DNA of 64,000 nt from Klebsiella oxytoca NBRC 105695. GTDB lineage: Bacteria; Pseudomonadota; Gammaproteobacteria; Enterobacterales; Enterobacteriaceae. Below, in pieces: positions 1 through 9,717 of this stretch. The position numbers and the translations under genes are program-made. The notes beneath the pieces were generated by a model. The model made no database searches. It was not told where the DNA came from and worked only from the letters and a program-made list of their open reading frames with translations. The stretch's first letter is position 1. Each line of letters opens with the position of its first letter. The stretch lies in assembly GCF_001598695.1 (NCBI RefSeq), contig NZ_BCZK01000004.1, forward strand, positions 1-64,000, written 5' to 3'.

Positions 1-29
1 CCCGGGCAGGATTTGCCCGCATGCCCGGG
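1..29. repeat. GC-rich inverted repeat at the window edge
   Basis: An exact 8-bp inverted repeat, CCCGGGCA at 1-8 and TGCCCGGG at 22-29, encloses a GC-rich loop. It could be a REP-like element or the tail of a hairpin whose left part lies outside the window. There is no adjacent T-run to support a terminator. Confidence 0.4.
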
Positions 30-1295
30 TCTGGCGCACTCCTTCTGCAGCACGGGTACAGACAGGATTAAGTTGGCGTTGCGGCACGACGGGGTTTTCA
101 CAGGAATCTCTCTTTATCGTTTGCGGGCACGCTACCGCCCGTCGCTGCTTACTTACCAAAGCGCATCAGGCCTGACAGGCTGATTGTGTGTTTTTGCCAG
201 GTTCGCGCATTTCATCAGCTAACGCTTCTGACCACCCAGGGGCTTTTAAAATATTTCCAGGTTATTTCCTGAAAAGTAGCGTTATTAAGAAGCCAGCAAT
301 TAGAGCGGCGTCGCCAGCATGGCGCGATGTTACGATCTCTTCGACCAGCTATTTCCTGATTAAAGTCTTTAATACAGGCAACATTCAGCATCAACTTTTA
401 TTCCGAACCGTCCCTGCCAGCATATTTTGCACGCTGAAGATTATGTCCGGGACAAATTAAAATAGCCCGACATTGAAATAATTTTTATTGATAATGATTT
501 TTTCTCCTTCAGAGAATAAACGGCTGCTGTATTACGACTGACAATCGCTGGTGGTTAGAAGTTTTAGTCGTAGATCGACACTCCTCTGTACGCCACCGAT
601 ATACAGTCTTAAGGGTAAATTAATACGTTAACCCGGCTTTTATTCTGAGTCGTAGCGGCCATAGCAATCTCTTCTGAGGGACCTTAGAGAAAAATAATGA
701 ATAGCCTGAATAAAACCATAGTAGAACAAAGTATTGTAACAGGTCAACCAGTAAGCCTCCCGCTTTTAACCAGGGTTTCAATTAAGAAATTCAACTCTCA
801 GTAAAAAATTACTAATAATTCATTCTGCGTAATGACTAAATTCATAGCAGACGTATGAATAAACTTTGCATTCATATATAAATAAAACCATTTAATTGAT
901 ATAAATCAATGCACTCTAGGGATAACAATTATTCCTGGAACTGAAAACACTCTGCACAATCAATAGAAGTTTAAATATTTTCATGCATACCCGCTGTAAG
1001 GGAATAATAATAGTGGGTATTAATATCGTGATAATAATGGAAAGAGAATTTAATATAAAAGAGCCAAATAATACCTGGCAGTCTCAGCGGCTGATTACTC
1101 GTCCTGGCGAGCCGGACAGAGAAAGCGAGAACAAAAATAGCGCGAATCCATTCTGCCGGTGTGTTTAAAGTATGAGCAGAAATGATATCTCCCATCAATA
1201 CAGCTCTTCTACACATCGCCGCAGCAGCTATGATTGTAAATTGCCGAGAAACTTCTATTATTTGACTGTACACGTCATTTTTCTGAAGGATTTAC
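30..1295. other. Gene-poor AT-rich intergenic region
   Basis: No convincing gene is present. Open frames are short and lack good ribosome sites or recognisable protein character. Base composition drops to strongly AT-rich from about 470 onward, unlike the GC-rich neighbouring genes. Three items stand out: a perfect FNR-type palindrome at 896-909, a partial Fur-like sequence near 490-505, and a possible 35-codon reading frame at 697-804 that starts MNSLNKTIVE. None can be tied to a gene with confidence. The region may carry the 5' regulatory tract of a gene beyond the left edge as well as the leader of the permease gene at 1296. Confidence 0.5.
896..909. promoter_or_regulatory. Candidate FNR binding site
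   Basis: TTGATATAAATCAA matches the FNR consensus TTGAT-N4-ATCAA at every defined position. It lies about 390 bp upstream of the AI-2E-type permease and about 900 bp from the left window edge, so the regulated gene is unclear. Confidence 0.5.
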
Positions 1296-2402
1296 ATGAG
1301 AGTTAATGGACTTACGAAAGGATTTTTCATCCTGATCGTGCTGATCGTCACCCTGGCTTTTTTCGACGTTCTCTCCCCCTATTATTCAGCCATTTTATGG
1401 GCGGCCATTCTGGCGGTGATCTTCCACCCGGTGAAAAACAAACTGCGCGATCGGCTCGGCGAGCGCAACGGCCTGGCGGCGCTGCTGACCATCGTCATTA
1501 TCTGCCTGATTGTCTTTACCCCGCTGGCGATCATTCTTTCGTCGCTGGCCTTCGAGCTCAACGTGGTTTACACCAAACTGCAGCATAATGACACCCAGTT
1601 CCCGACCGTGGTAGCCAGCCTGTTTGCTCATCTGCCGGAATGGGCCAGGAGCTTCCTTTCTGAGCATAATCTCGATAGCGCGGAACAGATTCAGCGCCAG
1701 CTTTCAGACGTAGCGCTGAAAGGAGGCCAGTACCTGGCCGGTAGCGCATTCTTGATTGGGAAAGGGACCTTCGGCTTTACCGTCAGCTTCGGCATCATGC
1801 TTTATCTGCTGTTTTTCCTGCTCAAAGATGGCCCGTATCTGGTCAGACTGATCCTTGAATCCCTGCCGCTATCGAATCACGTGAAGCAGCATCTTTTTGC
1901 TAAATTTGCCGCCGTCTCCCGGGCGACGGTAAAAGGCACCGTCGCGGTGGCGCTTGCGCAGGGCGCGCTTGGGGGACTGGCGTTCTGGATCGTGGGGATT
2001 GATGGCAGCATCCTGTGGGGCGCCCTGATGGCGTTTCTGTCGCTAATCCCGGCGGTGGGCTCGGCGATTATCTGGGTTCCAGCGGCAATCTATCTCTTCG
2101 CGACCGGCCAGCTCTGGCAGGGCGCGTTTATCGTCGGTTTCTTTGTGATCATCGTAGGTCTGGTGGATAACATTCTGCGACCTTTACTGGTTGGTAAAGA
2201 TACCAAAATGCCGGACTACCTGATCCTGATCACCACGATCGGCGGAATGGAAATTTACGGCATCAATGGTTTTGTTATCGGCCCGCTGATCGCCGCGCTG
2301 TTTATCGCCTGCTGGAACCTTCTCTCCGGACGCGATCACGCTGGAAACATTGATGAGCTTGATGAAGATTTCCTCGAAGAAGGTAAAAATCACGAAGAGT
2401 AG
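1296..2402 (+). CDS. AI-2E family (YdiK-like) inner membrane transporter
   Basis: A 368-residue polytopic membrane protein of the AI-2E/PerM superfamily, close in length to E. coli YdiK (370). Two hydrophobic segments lie at about residues 8-45, one at 60-85, then a soluble stretch, then five or so segments between about 150 and 345. That arrangement, with conserved glycine- and proline-rich segments in the second half (VGSAIIWVPAA and DNILRPLLVG), is typical of the family. The acidic C-terminal tail (DELDEDFLEE) is cytoplasmic by inference. Substrate is unknown: members export autoinducer-2 or ions, and the family name should not be read as proof. The start follows AAGGATTTAC, a good ribosome site. 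It stands alone, ahead of ecotin on the same strand. Confidence 0.85.
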   Translation: MRVNGLTKGFFILIVLIVTLAFFDVLSPYYSAILWAAILAVIFHPVKNKLRDRLGERNGLAALLTIVIICLIVFTPLAIILSSLAFELNVVYTKLQHNDTQFPTVVASLFAHLPEWARSFLSEHNLDSAEQIQRQLSDVALKGGQYLAGSAFLIGKGTFGFTVSFGIMLYLLFFLLKDGPYLVRLILESLPLSNHVKQHLFAKFAAVSRATVKGTVAVALAQGALGGLAFWIVGIDGSILWGALMAFLSLIPAVGSAIIWVPAAIYLFATGQLWQGAFIVGFFVIIVGLVDNILRPLLVGKDTKMPDYLILITTIGGMEIYGINGFVIGPLIAALFIACWNLLSGRDHAGNIDELDEDFLEEGKNHEE

Positions 2403-2731
2403 CAGCGCTGTATTGCAGCGCTTTACAGGTAAAATGTTGCCATCCCGGCAGGTGGCGATCGGCGTTTTATCTGAGCGGTAAATGAGTAAAAACAGCGCGG
2501 GACAGCAAAACGCAGGGGGGCACCCCCTGCTCGACTGCGATGAAACCCCGTTCTCAGCGCCCGTCTTAAACCGAGACGTTAAGCTTATGGGAAGTAGTTA
2601 ACGACTACGCTCCCTCTCATAAACAGAATTTATAACTGCTATTTGTGAAAATTTTGGTAAATTGCACTTATCATTCAGCGGATAAATGCTACTCTTATGC
2701 CGTTGAGGATTGATAACAAAGGATTACCCAC
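2403..2731. other. Intergenic region between the AI-2E permease and eco
   Basis: No gene is visible in this 329-bp gap. A compact hairpin (stem GCAGGGGG/CCCCCTGC, 2512-2530) lacks a following T-run. A second dyad sits near 2592-2610 (GTAGT/ACTAC). The last 120 bp are AT-rich and presumably hold the ecotin promoter. Confidence 0.5.
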
Positions 2732-3223
2732 GTGAAAAAAATCACTACGTTCGCCGCTTCCATGCTGGCTCTTGCCTGCGTTTCCGCCAGCGCCGTTGCA
2801 ACTGAACAGCCGCTGGAAAAAATCGCTCCCTACCCTAAAGCGGAGCAAGGGATGAAGCGTCAGGTGATTCAGTTGCCGCAGCAGCCGGATGAGTCAACGC
2901 TAAAAGTGGAGCTGATGATTGGCCAAACGCTGGAAGTCGACTGCAATCGTCATCGTCTTGGCGGTCAGCTGGAAAGCAAAACCCTTGAAGGCTGGGGCTA
3001 CGACTACTACGTATTTGATAAAGTGACTTCCCCCGTCTCGACCATGATGGCCTGTCCGGATGATAAAAAAGAGAAGCAGTTTGTGATGGCAGGTCTGGGC
3101 GATGCGGGAATGCTGCGTTACAACAGTAAGCTGCCAATCGTGGTTTATACCCCGGCCAACATCGATGTGAAATATCGTATCTGGAGAGCGGACGAAACCA
3201 TCGGCACGGCCGTTGTGCGTTAA
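2732..3223 (+). CDS. eco: Ecotin, periplasmic serine protease inhibitor
   Basis: A 163-residue precursor with a signal peptide of about 23 residues ending in SASAVA. Ecotin is a periplasmic dimer that inhibits chymotrypsin-fold serine proteases such as trypsin, elastase and neutrophil proteases. The reactive loop [10 protein letters not shown] (residues 100-109) is conserved, with Met105 at P1 and Met106 at P1'. Cys71 and Cys108 form the expected disulfide. The DYYVFDK and [12 protein letters not shown] segments are family hallmarks. The start codon is GTG at 2732, preceded by AAAGGA seven bases upstream. As in E. coli, it is convergent with mqo. Confidence 0.97.
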   Translation: MKKITTFAASMLALACVSASAVATEQPLEKIAPYPKAEQGMKRQVIQLPQQPDESTLKVELMIGQTLEVDCNRHRLGGQLESKTLEGWGYDYYVFDKVTSPVSTMMACPDDKKEKQFVMAGLGDAGMLRYNSKLPIVVYTPANIDVKYRIWRADETIGTAVVR

Positions 3224-3240
3224 TCCCTGTACGAGTGAAT

Positions 3241-3260
3241 CCGGCGGCCTGAGCCGCCGG
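3241..3260. terminator. Hairpin between convergent eco and mqo
   Basis: A perfect 9-bp stem (CCGGCGGCC/GGCCGCCGG type) lies in the 45-bp gap between the two convergent stop codons. It probably terminates both genes, although the T-run is weak on either strand. Confidence 0.55.
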
Positions 3261-3268
3261 AGAAAAAG

Positions 3269-4903
3269 TTAGAGCGCAATATCAGCGACCGGTTTACCTT
3301 CCGGCAGCGGCTTCAGCTCCGCCTGCGGTACCTCATCAGCCACCGTAACCGGCTCGTAGTGCAGTTCCAGCACTTCGCTGGTCCACGCCAGCGCCTTTTC
3401 AATTTCCGCAGCGTTGCCGTCCAGACGCGTACCGTAGCTTGGTATAATCGCTTTCAGTTTCGCCTGCCACTCCGCTGAGTTGACCTTCTCTTTGAACACT
3501 TTTTCCATGAGCTGCAGCATAATCGGCGCCGCAGTGGACGCTCCCGGCGAGGCGCCCAGCAGCGCGGCTACGGTGCCTTCGTCATCGCTGACGACCTCGG
3601 TACCGAGGCGCAGAACGCCGCCCTTCTTCTCATCGCGCTTGATAATCTGCACGCGCTGGCCAGCCTGCCATAAGCGCCAGTCTTCTTTGCGCGCTTCCGG
3701 ATAGTATTCACACAGCGCCGCGTGACGATCTTTGTCCTTTTGCAGCACCTGGCTAATCAAATACTTCACCAGATCGAAATTATCCAGCCCCACGTTGAGC
3801 ATCGGCATGATATTCGAGGTGTTGGTCGAGGCCAGCAGATCCCAAAGCGAACCGTTTTTCAGGAAGCGGGTCGAAAAAGTTGCGAACGGCCCAAACAGCA
3901 CCACGCGTTTGCCGTCGATAATACGGGTGTCGATGTGCGGAACCGACATCGGCGGCGCGCCAACCTCGGCCTGACCGTAGACTTTGGCCAGATGGTGATT
4001 AACCACTTCCGGGTTCTCACACACCAGGAACTGTCCGCCGACCGGGAAGCCCGCGTACTCTTTAGCCTGCGGAATACCGGTTTCCTGCAGCAGGGTTAGC
4101 GCGGCGCCGCCGGCCCCGATAAAGATAAATTTAGCCTTGATAACCCGTTTCTGGTGGCGGTTGTTCGCATCCGCCAGCGTAACGGTCCAGCTTTTGTCGG
4201 CGTTGCGCTTAAAACGGCGCACCACGGTCCCCAGCTGGAGAGAGAAATTATCATGGGTTTGCAGCCCGGCGATCAGCTGACGGGTGATTTCGCCGTAATT
4301 CACGTCGGTACCCACCTCCGAGCGGGTCGCGGCCACCTTCTGCTGCGGATCGCGTCCTTCCATCACCAGCGGAGCCCACTCTTTTATTTGTTGATGATCT
4401 TCAGAGTAGCGGATACCGCGGAACAGCTCGCTTTGTTGTAAAGCCGCATATCGAGCGCGCAGGAAGTTAACATTGTCTTCGCCCCATACGAAGCTCATGT
4501 GCGGCACGCTGTTAATAAAGGATTTAGGCTTTTTCAGAATGCCCCGGGTCACCTGATGGGCCCAGAACTGACGAGAAATCTGGAAGGATTCGTTGATGTC
4601 GACCGCTTTATCGATGTTGATACCGTTAGCGGTTTGCGGCGTATAGTTCAGTTCCATCAACGCCGCGTGGCCGGTACCCGCGTTGTTCCATCCGTTCGAG
4701 CTCTCTTCCGCCACGCTGGACATCTGCTCGACCATGGTAATAGACCAATCCGGCTCCAGTTCCTGCAGCCAGGTTCCCAACGTGGCGCTCATGATGCCGC
4801 CGCCAATCAACAATACATCCGTCTCTTGCTCATGGCGGGTGTTGGTCCGAGTGTTATTGGAACCAACCGCCTGTGAGCTGGGTACGGCCATCTTTTTCTT
4901 CAT
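3269..4903 (-). CDS. mqo: Malate:quinone oxidoreductase
   Basis: A 544-residue FAD-dependent enzyme that oxidises malate to oxaloacetate and passes electrons to the quinone pool at the inner membrane, bypassing NAD-linked malate dehydrogenase. The FAD-binding motif [10 protein letters not shown] is at residues 31-40. Other family blocks are [12 protein letters not shown], the VGQF segment [29 protein letters not shown] and [13 protein letters not shown]. The C-terminus VADIAL is identical to that of E. coli Mqo (548 residues). The N-terminal 25 residues before the FAD motif are not conserved, which is usual for the family. It is transcribed alone, convergent with eco. Confidence 0.97.
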   Translation of the reverse strand: MKKKMAVPSSQAVGSNNTRTNTRHEQETDVLLIGGGIMSATLGTWLQELEPDWSITMVEQMSSVAEESSNGWNNAGTGHAALMELNYTPQTANGINIDKAVDINESFQISRQFWAHQVTRGILKKPKSFINSVPHMSFVWGEDNVNFLRARYAALQQSELFRGIRYSEDHQQIKEWAPLVMEGRDPQQKVAATRSEVGTDVNYGEITRQLIAGLQTHDNFSLQLGTVVRRFKRNADKSWTVTLADANNRHQKRVIKAKFIFIGAGGAALTLLQETGIPQAKEYAGFPVGGQFLVCENPEVVNHHLAKVYGQAEVGAPPMSVPHIDTRIIDGKRVVLFGPFATFSTRFLKNGSLWDLLASTNTSNIMPMLNVGLDNFDLVKYLISQVLQKDKDRHAALCEYYPEARKEDWRLWQAGQRVQIIKRDEKKGGVLRLGTEVVSDDEGTVAALLGASPGASTAAPIMLQLMEKVFKEKVNSAEWQAKLKAIIPSYGTRLDGNAAEIEKALAWTSEVLELHYEPVTVADEVPQAELKPLPEGKPVADIAL

Positions 4904-5182
4904 CGGATTTGAGCCTTACTTTACTCGCTTTTTTATTTAGCGCAGGTGAAACGATTCTCGGCTTCAAAGGTAACACTGAAGAAAAAAAATTTAAATATTG
5001 TTTAAATTTTAAGTTGAGTTTTGAGATCTGTTATAAAAATGTTTAATAAATGTGTATCATAAATCACATTTTGTACTGGTATCAGAGGCGCTTCCGCGCT
5101 ATTATCCTCGGTTTTGTGACCGACCGCACGTAACCAGCGACCGATCATGGCCCAAATTTTTTAAATTCTGCGAAATTTTTTT

Positions 5183-6430
5183 ATGCCCCCTGTTTCTGAT
5201 TCCGCTACCTCCAGCAACGCTGGCGCATTAGGCCAGATCCTGCGCTCGCCCGCGCTGCTGACGCGTGAAACGCTGGCGGGCGTACTCACCGCACTGGCGC
5301 TAATCCCCGAGGTCATCTCCTTCTCGGTTATCGCTGGCGTTGATCCGAAAGTCAGCCTGATTGCCTCCGTAGTGCTGTGCCTGGCGATGTCGGTTCTCGG
5401 CGGCAGACCAGCGATGGTCACCGCCGCCGCCGGTTCGGTAGCGCTGGTGATTGGTCCGATGGTGCATCAATATGGCGTCGGCTACATTCTCCCGGCGGTC
5501 ATAATGGCCGGCGTTATTCAAATTTTGTTTGGCATTTGCGGCATGGCGCGCCTGATGCGCTTTATTCCGCAGCCGGTGATGACCGGTTTTGTTAACGCGC
5601 TGGGTATTCTCATCTTTTTTGCCCAGGTACCGCATTTCTGGAGCAAGCAGCCGCTGATTATCGGCCTGTTCGTGTTAACGCTGCTGATTGTGCTGTGGGC
5701 GCCGCGCTATATAAAGGCAATCCCTTCTCCGCTCATCGCTATCGTACTGCTGACGCTGTTTACCGTTTTCAGCGGCCAGCTGCTGCCGACCGTCGGCGAT
5801 GAAGGCTCAATGAGCGGCGGACTACCGGGGTTAACCAGCCTGATAGTTCCTCTGAATTTAACCACGCTGCACATCATCTGGCCCTGCGCGCTGAGTATCG
5901 CTTTTGTCGGCCTGATGGAGTCGCTTCTGACGGCAAAGCTGGTGGATGATTTAACCCAAACGCCTTCCAGCAAAGCGCGCGAGAGCGCGGGTCTGGGCAT
6001 CGCCAACATTCTCGCCGGGTTCTATGGCGGTATCGCCGGGTGCGCGATGATCGGCCAGACCATCGTTAATGTTGAAATGGGTAAAGCGCGCAGCCGCGTG
6101 TCGACCGTTGCCGCAGGCCTGGTGCTGCTCCTGCTGGTGACTGCCTTAAGCGAAGTGATGGCAAAAATCCCGATGGCCGTGCTCGCCGGGGTGATGGTGA
6201 TTGTCGCGGTGAAGACCTTTAGCTGGCACAGTATTCGTCCGGCTGAGCTGGCGCGCAATCCGTGGCCGGAAACGCTGGTGATGCTGGTGACCGTCGGCGC
6301 AACCGTCGGCACCAGCAATCTGGCAATCGGCGTTCTGGCAGGGCTGATCTCAATGGCACTAATCCCCCGCCGTCTGCGGACTCAAGCGCAGGCTACATCA
6401 GAAAAAGCGTCGCCAGCCCAAGAAAAATAA
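5183..6430 (+). CDS. SulP family anion transporter lacking a STAS domain
   Basis: A 415-residue membrane protein of the SulP/SLC26 group, proton- or sodium-coupled carriers of sulfate, bicarbonate or dicarboxylates. About ten or more hydrophobic segments run from residue 30 to about 395. Family features include ALIPEVISFSVIAGVDP near the N-terminus, the MTGFVNALGILIF segment, and AGFYGGIAGCAMIGQT. Full-length SulP proteins are about 550 residues with a cytoplasmic STAS domain. This one stops soon after the last membrane segment (ending ATSEKASPAQEK), so STAS is absent. Its 3' end overlaps the convergent mgtE 3' end by 38 bp. No strong ribosome site precedes the ATG. Substrate cannot be inferred. 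Confidence 0.85.
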   Translation: MPPVSDSATSSNAGALGQILRSPALLTRETLAGVLTALALIPEVISFSVIAGVDPKVSLIASVVLCLAMSVLGGRPAMVTAAAGSVALVIGPMVHQYGVGYILPAVIMAGVIQILFGICGMARLMRFIPQPVMTGFVNALGILIFFAQVPHFWSKQPLIIGLFVLTLLIVLWAPRYIKAIPSPLIAIVLLTLFTVFSGQLLPTVGDEGSMSGGLPGLTSLIVPLNLTTLHIIWPCALSIAFVGLMESLLTAKLVDDLTQTPSSKARESAGLGIANILAGFYGGIAGCAMIGQTIVNVEMGKARSRVSTVAAGLVLLLLVTALSEVMAKIPMAVLAGVMVIVAVKTFSWHSIRPAELARNPWPETLVMLVTVGATVGTSNLAIGVLAGLISMALIPRRLRTQAQATSEKASPAQEK

Positions 6431-7829
6431 AGAATCCGCCGGTGTCGGTAATCGCGGTAATCATTACGCTGGAGCCGACCGCCGGGTCGCGTCCCAGCTT
6501 GACCATAACCATTGGGATAATGACGCCCATCATTGCCGCCATCAGTAGATTGAGCATCATCGCCAACGTCATCACGCCGCCCAGTTGCGGATCGTCGTAT
6601 AGCCACCAGGTGATAGCCCCCATGATCCCGCCCCAGACGATCCCATTGATCAGCGCAACGCCCATCTCGCGCAAGATCAGGAAGGTAAAACTTCCCGGCT
6701 GAATATGCTGTAACGCCATTGCCCGCACGATCATGGTGATCGTCTGGTTGCCCGTGTTGCCGCCAATCCCGGCGACAATCGGCATTAGCGACGCCAGCGC
6801 CACCAGTTGGGAAATAGTATGTTCGAAGCCATCGATCACGCGGGAAGCGATAAACGCGGTGCAAAGATTCACCGCCAGCCAGGCCCAGCGGGTCTTCACC
6901 GCTTTGCTCACCGGCGCAAACACGTCGTCATCGTTGCTCAGGCCGCCCATGCGGCGTAAATCGTTATCCGTCTCCTCATAGACCACGTCAACGATCTCAT
7001 CAATGGTTAAACGTCCCATCAGCTTGCCGTCGGCATCAATCACCGCGGCGCTAAGTAAGTCATCACGTTCAAAGGTACGCGCCACTTTCTCCGCGTCTTC
7101 GTGCGGCTGGAAGGTCACCGGATCGCCTTCCATCACTTCCCCTACCCGCTTCTGCGCATCGTTAAGCAGAATGGTTTGCAGCTCGAGTTCGCCGAGCAGC
7201 AGCTTATTGCGGGTGGTCACAAACAGTTTATCGGTATTCTCCGGCATTTTACCCAGTCGCCGCAGATAGCGCTGCACCGCTGCGAGAGTCGCTTCCGGAC
7301 GAACGGTAATGACCTCAAACTCCATGATCGCGCCGACGGTATTGTCGGCGTAGCGCATCATCTGGCGAATACGCGCGCGCTTATCCGCAGGCAGGGTGGC
7401 CAGTAAACGTCCGGTCAGATCGCGGGGCAAGTGCTGTAGCAGGTAAACCTGTTCATCGATATCGAGATTTTGCAGCGCGAACAGCAGATCGTGATCGCTC
7501 ATCTCTTCGATGAGGTCGCCCCAGACGCTTTCCGACGCCTCCAGCAGCACTTTGCCGCGCTTGTCATCGGCGACCAGCCGCCAGAGCGCGTTGCGCGCAT
7601 CATAGGGCAGCGCTTCGAGCGCATCGGCAAGATCCGGCGGCGGCAGGTGTGAAACCAGCATTTCCACTTCCGCCAGATCGTCGGCCAGGGTACTGTCATC
7701 GTAGCGTTCAGCGAGGGTTAATTTACCCAGCAGTGAAGATGTGACGGCTTTATCGGTGCTCAGGAGCCAAATGAGGCGGGCGCGCTCTTCATCGCGCAAT
7801 CTGGCGCTTTTTTTGTGCAAAACGGACAT
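6393..7829 (-). CDS. mgtE: Magnesium transporter MgtE
   Basis: A 478-residue Mg2+ channel of the MgtE family. The order is an N-terminal superhelical domain (residues 1-155), a tandem CBS pair that senses cytoplasmic Mg2+ (about 160-285), a connecting helix, and five membrane segments (about 310-475). Conserved elements include TVGAIMEFEVITVRPE at the start of CBS1, IDEIVDVVYEE at the end of CBS2, the pore segment MPIVAGIGGNTGNQ and the C-terminal GLATLF. Length is slightly over the usual 450. It is a single gene whose 3' end overlaps the convergent SulP gene. E. coli K-12 has no mgtE at this locus, so it is an accessory insertion relative to that genome. Confidence 0.95.
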   Translation of the reverse strand: MSVLHKKSARLRDEERARLIWLLSTDKAVTSSLLGKLTLAERYDDSTLADDLAEVEMLVSHLPPPDLADALEALPYDARNALWRLVADDKRGKVLLEASESVWGDLIEEMSDHDLLFALQNLDIDEQVYLLQHLPRDLTGRLLATLPADKRARIRQMMRYADNTVGAIMEFEVITVRPEATLAAVQRYLRRLGKMPENTDKLFVTTRNKLLLGELELQTILLNDAQKRVGEVMEGDPVTFQPHEDAEKVARTFERDDLLSAAVIDADGKLMGRLTIDEIVDVVYEETDNDLRRMGGLSNDDDVFAPVSKAVKTRWAWLAVNLCTAFIASRVIDGFEHTISQLVALASLMPIVAGIGGNTGNQTITMIVRAMALQHIQPGSFTFLILREMGVALINGIVWGGIMGAITWWLYDDPQLGGVMTLAMMLNLLMAAMMGVIIPMVMVKLGRDPAVGSSVMITAITDTGGFFIFLGLATLFLM

Positions 7830-7997
7830 CGGTCAGGCAATCCTTGTAAAAATATCTGTCAGACCAGCAGGCCGGAAGCCTTAAGCATAGCGCGAGGAGG
7901 CGGAAATAATAACCGCTATGAATTCGGTCGACGGAAAAAACAGCAGCCTGCAGATACCCCGGAGGTCGACTGACGCCTCCGGGACGGCGTAAACCGA

Positions 7998-9641
7998 TCA
8001 GGCGGTACGGGCAACCGCATCGCGGGTCGCCAGTTCGCGCTCATTTCCGGTCAGCTCTGAGAGCTGGCCGCCGCGCATTTCCAGCAGCCTGTCGGCGTGC
8101 TGAAAGTAGTGATCGTCATGGCTGATGGCAAAGAGGGTTTTGCCCATCTCCTTCATCAGCGGCAGCAGCACCTGATAGAATTCGCGGCGGAAATGGGGGT
8201 CCTGATCTGCCGCCCATTCATCCAGCATGATGATATCTCTGTCTTCTGCTAACGCCAGCAGCAGCGCCACGCGCTTTTTCTGCCCTTTTGACAGCTTCAG
8301 GTCGAGAATTTTGCCATCGTCCAGCCGTAGCTTATGATTCATTTGCAGATAGCCCAGCCACTTCTCCACCAGTGCCGGATCGGCCGCCTTCCCTTCCGGT
8401 CCCAGCAGCCTGTCGAACAGCCAGACGTCGGTAAAGACCGCCGAGAAAAGCTTGCGGTAATCTTCCGGCTTATCCGCCGCCATCGGCTGCCCGTCAACCA
8501 GGATCTGCCCAGAAACCGGCTGATACAAACCGGTCAGCAGCATGGCCAGCGTCGATTTTCCGCTCCCGTTGCCGCCAATCAGGAATACCAGCTCGCCGCG
8601 CCTGAGAGTCAGATTAATCGGCCCGACCGCAAAGCTGTTGTCGGGATAATGGAAGGTAATATCGCGCAGCTCGAGCGTCTGCCAGTGGGGGTACACCTGC
8701 GCCTGCGGGAATTCAGCGCGGTAGGGCGCGAGCGAAAACTTATTCAGCTTATTGAATGCCACCTGAGCGCTGAGCAGAGTCGGCAGCGCGCCAACCGCAG
8801 AGAGCAGCGGCGTGCGCAGGAAGAGCAGCGTCAACGAATAGGTGGCCGCCACCGCCGTATCGGCCCAGCCCAGGCTGTTAGCCATCCAGAAGACCAGGCC
8901 AATCGCGCCCAGCATCATAATATTCGACCAGTTGACCGCGCTCAGATGGAAGGTATCGGCGCGGACAATATGGTGGCGGTATTCGCGCGCGTCCGGGAGA
9001 TAGAGCTGATTAAATACATATTCAGCGCGCTCGCGATTAAGGGTGAGCTCTTTGCGTCCTTCGAGAACCGTTTGATAATCGTGATACAGCTTATCTTCGG
9101 TTTCGCGCAGCGAGGCCATGTGCTTGTAGACCCGCGACACCAGCACAAATCCGCCCCAGATGGTTAACGCCAGCCACAGCGCGGTAACCAGCATCATTTT
9201 TCCTGACAGCCAGGCCAGATAAGCGGCGGAACCAAAGGTCAGAATAATCCCCTGTACCAGCTCCGGCAGACGCACGAAAGCAATGGTAATGTTGCGGATG
9301 TCGCTGGTTAACCCGGCCAGCAGCGACGCGCTGCCGATTTTCTCGATCTTCTCAATTTGCGTATCCAGAATGCGCTTAATAAATTCCCCGCGCAGGCGAT
9401 AAACAAAATGGTGGCCGAGCGTAGTAAGCGCCAGTTGCGAGCCAAGGGTGACCGCCATCAGCAGCAATAATAGTCCCAGAAATTCCGGCAGTACCGTCAG
9501 GGAGGTATCGACGATAGTTATCAGGCGCAGGTTAATAAAGGCGATAAGCCCAATACCCAGCGCCGCGCTCAGCAGGCTCAGGGCAATGACGGAGATAAAC
9601 GGCCAGCGGTACTGACGCCAGACAAGAAGAAGAAGTTCCAT
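7998..9641 (-). CDS. yojI: YojI multidrug/microcin ABC exporter
   Basis: A 547-residue half-transporter with fused membrane and ATPase domains, the same length as E. coli YojI, which exports microcin J25 together with TolC. Six membrane segments lie at about residues 13-290. The ATPase has Walker [10 protein letters not shown] (356-364), the variant signature LSKGQKKR, and Walker B followed by [11 protein letters not shown] at 9641 ([10 protein letters not shown]) was preferred over the upstream codon at 9659 because it matches the family N-terminus. It lies downstream of ada-alkB on the same strand with a 76-bp gap, as in E. coli. A GC-rich dyad at 7958-7983 follows the gene. Confidence 0.95.
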   Translation of the reverse strand: MELLLLVWRQYRWPFISVIALSLLSAALGIGLIAFINLRLITIVDTSLTVLPEFLGLLLLLMAVTLGSQLALTTLGHHFVYRLRGEFIKRILDTQIEKIEKIGSASLLAGLTSDIRNITIAFVRLPELVQGIILTFGSAAYLAWLSGKMMLVTALWLALTIWGGFVLVSRVYKHMASLRETEDKLYHDYQTVLEGRKELTLNRERAEYVFNQLYLPDAREYRHHIVRADTFHLSAVNWSNIMMLGAIGLVFWMANSLGWADTAVAATYSLTLLFLRTPLLSAVGALPTLLSAQVAFNKLNKFSLAPYRAEFPQAQVYPHWQTLELRDITFHYPDNSFAVGPINLTLRRGELVFLIGGNGSGKSTLAMLLTGLYQPVSGQILVDGQPMAADKPEDYRKLFSAVFTDVWLFDRLLGPEGKAADPALVEKWLGYLQMNHKLRLDDGKILDLKLSKGQKKRVALLLALAEDRDIIMLDEWAADQDPHFRREFYQVLLPLMKEMGKTLFAISHDDHYFQHADRLLEMRGGQLSELTGNERELATRDAVARTA

Positions 9642-9717
9642 AACGCGTAATCCGGGCAAGCAAAAACAGCCAGCAGTTTAAACTGCTCGACGATGACAGC
9701 AAGAATAATTCTTATTT

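Noticed and set aside
188..460. A 90-codon plus-strand frame in the left intergenic region
   Set aside because: No ribosome site, irregular composition and no recognisable family. It is most likely a chance frame.
490..505. Fur-box-like TGATAATGATTTTTT
   Set aside because: Only the left half matches the 7-1-7 consensus and no iron-related gene is near.
971..1273. Overlapping 100- and 61-codon frames on opposite strands before the permease gene
   Set aside because: They overlap each other, have no ribosome site or protein-like features, and lie in the probable promoter and leader of the 1296 gene.
8334..9167. A 277-codon plus-strand frame within yojI
   Set aside because: It is antisense to an intact ABC exporter gene with family motifs. 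Composition is that of a shadow frame.
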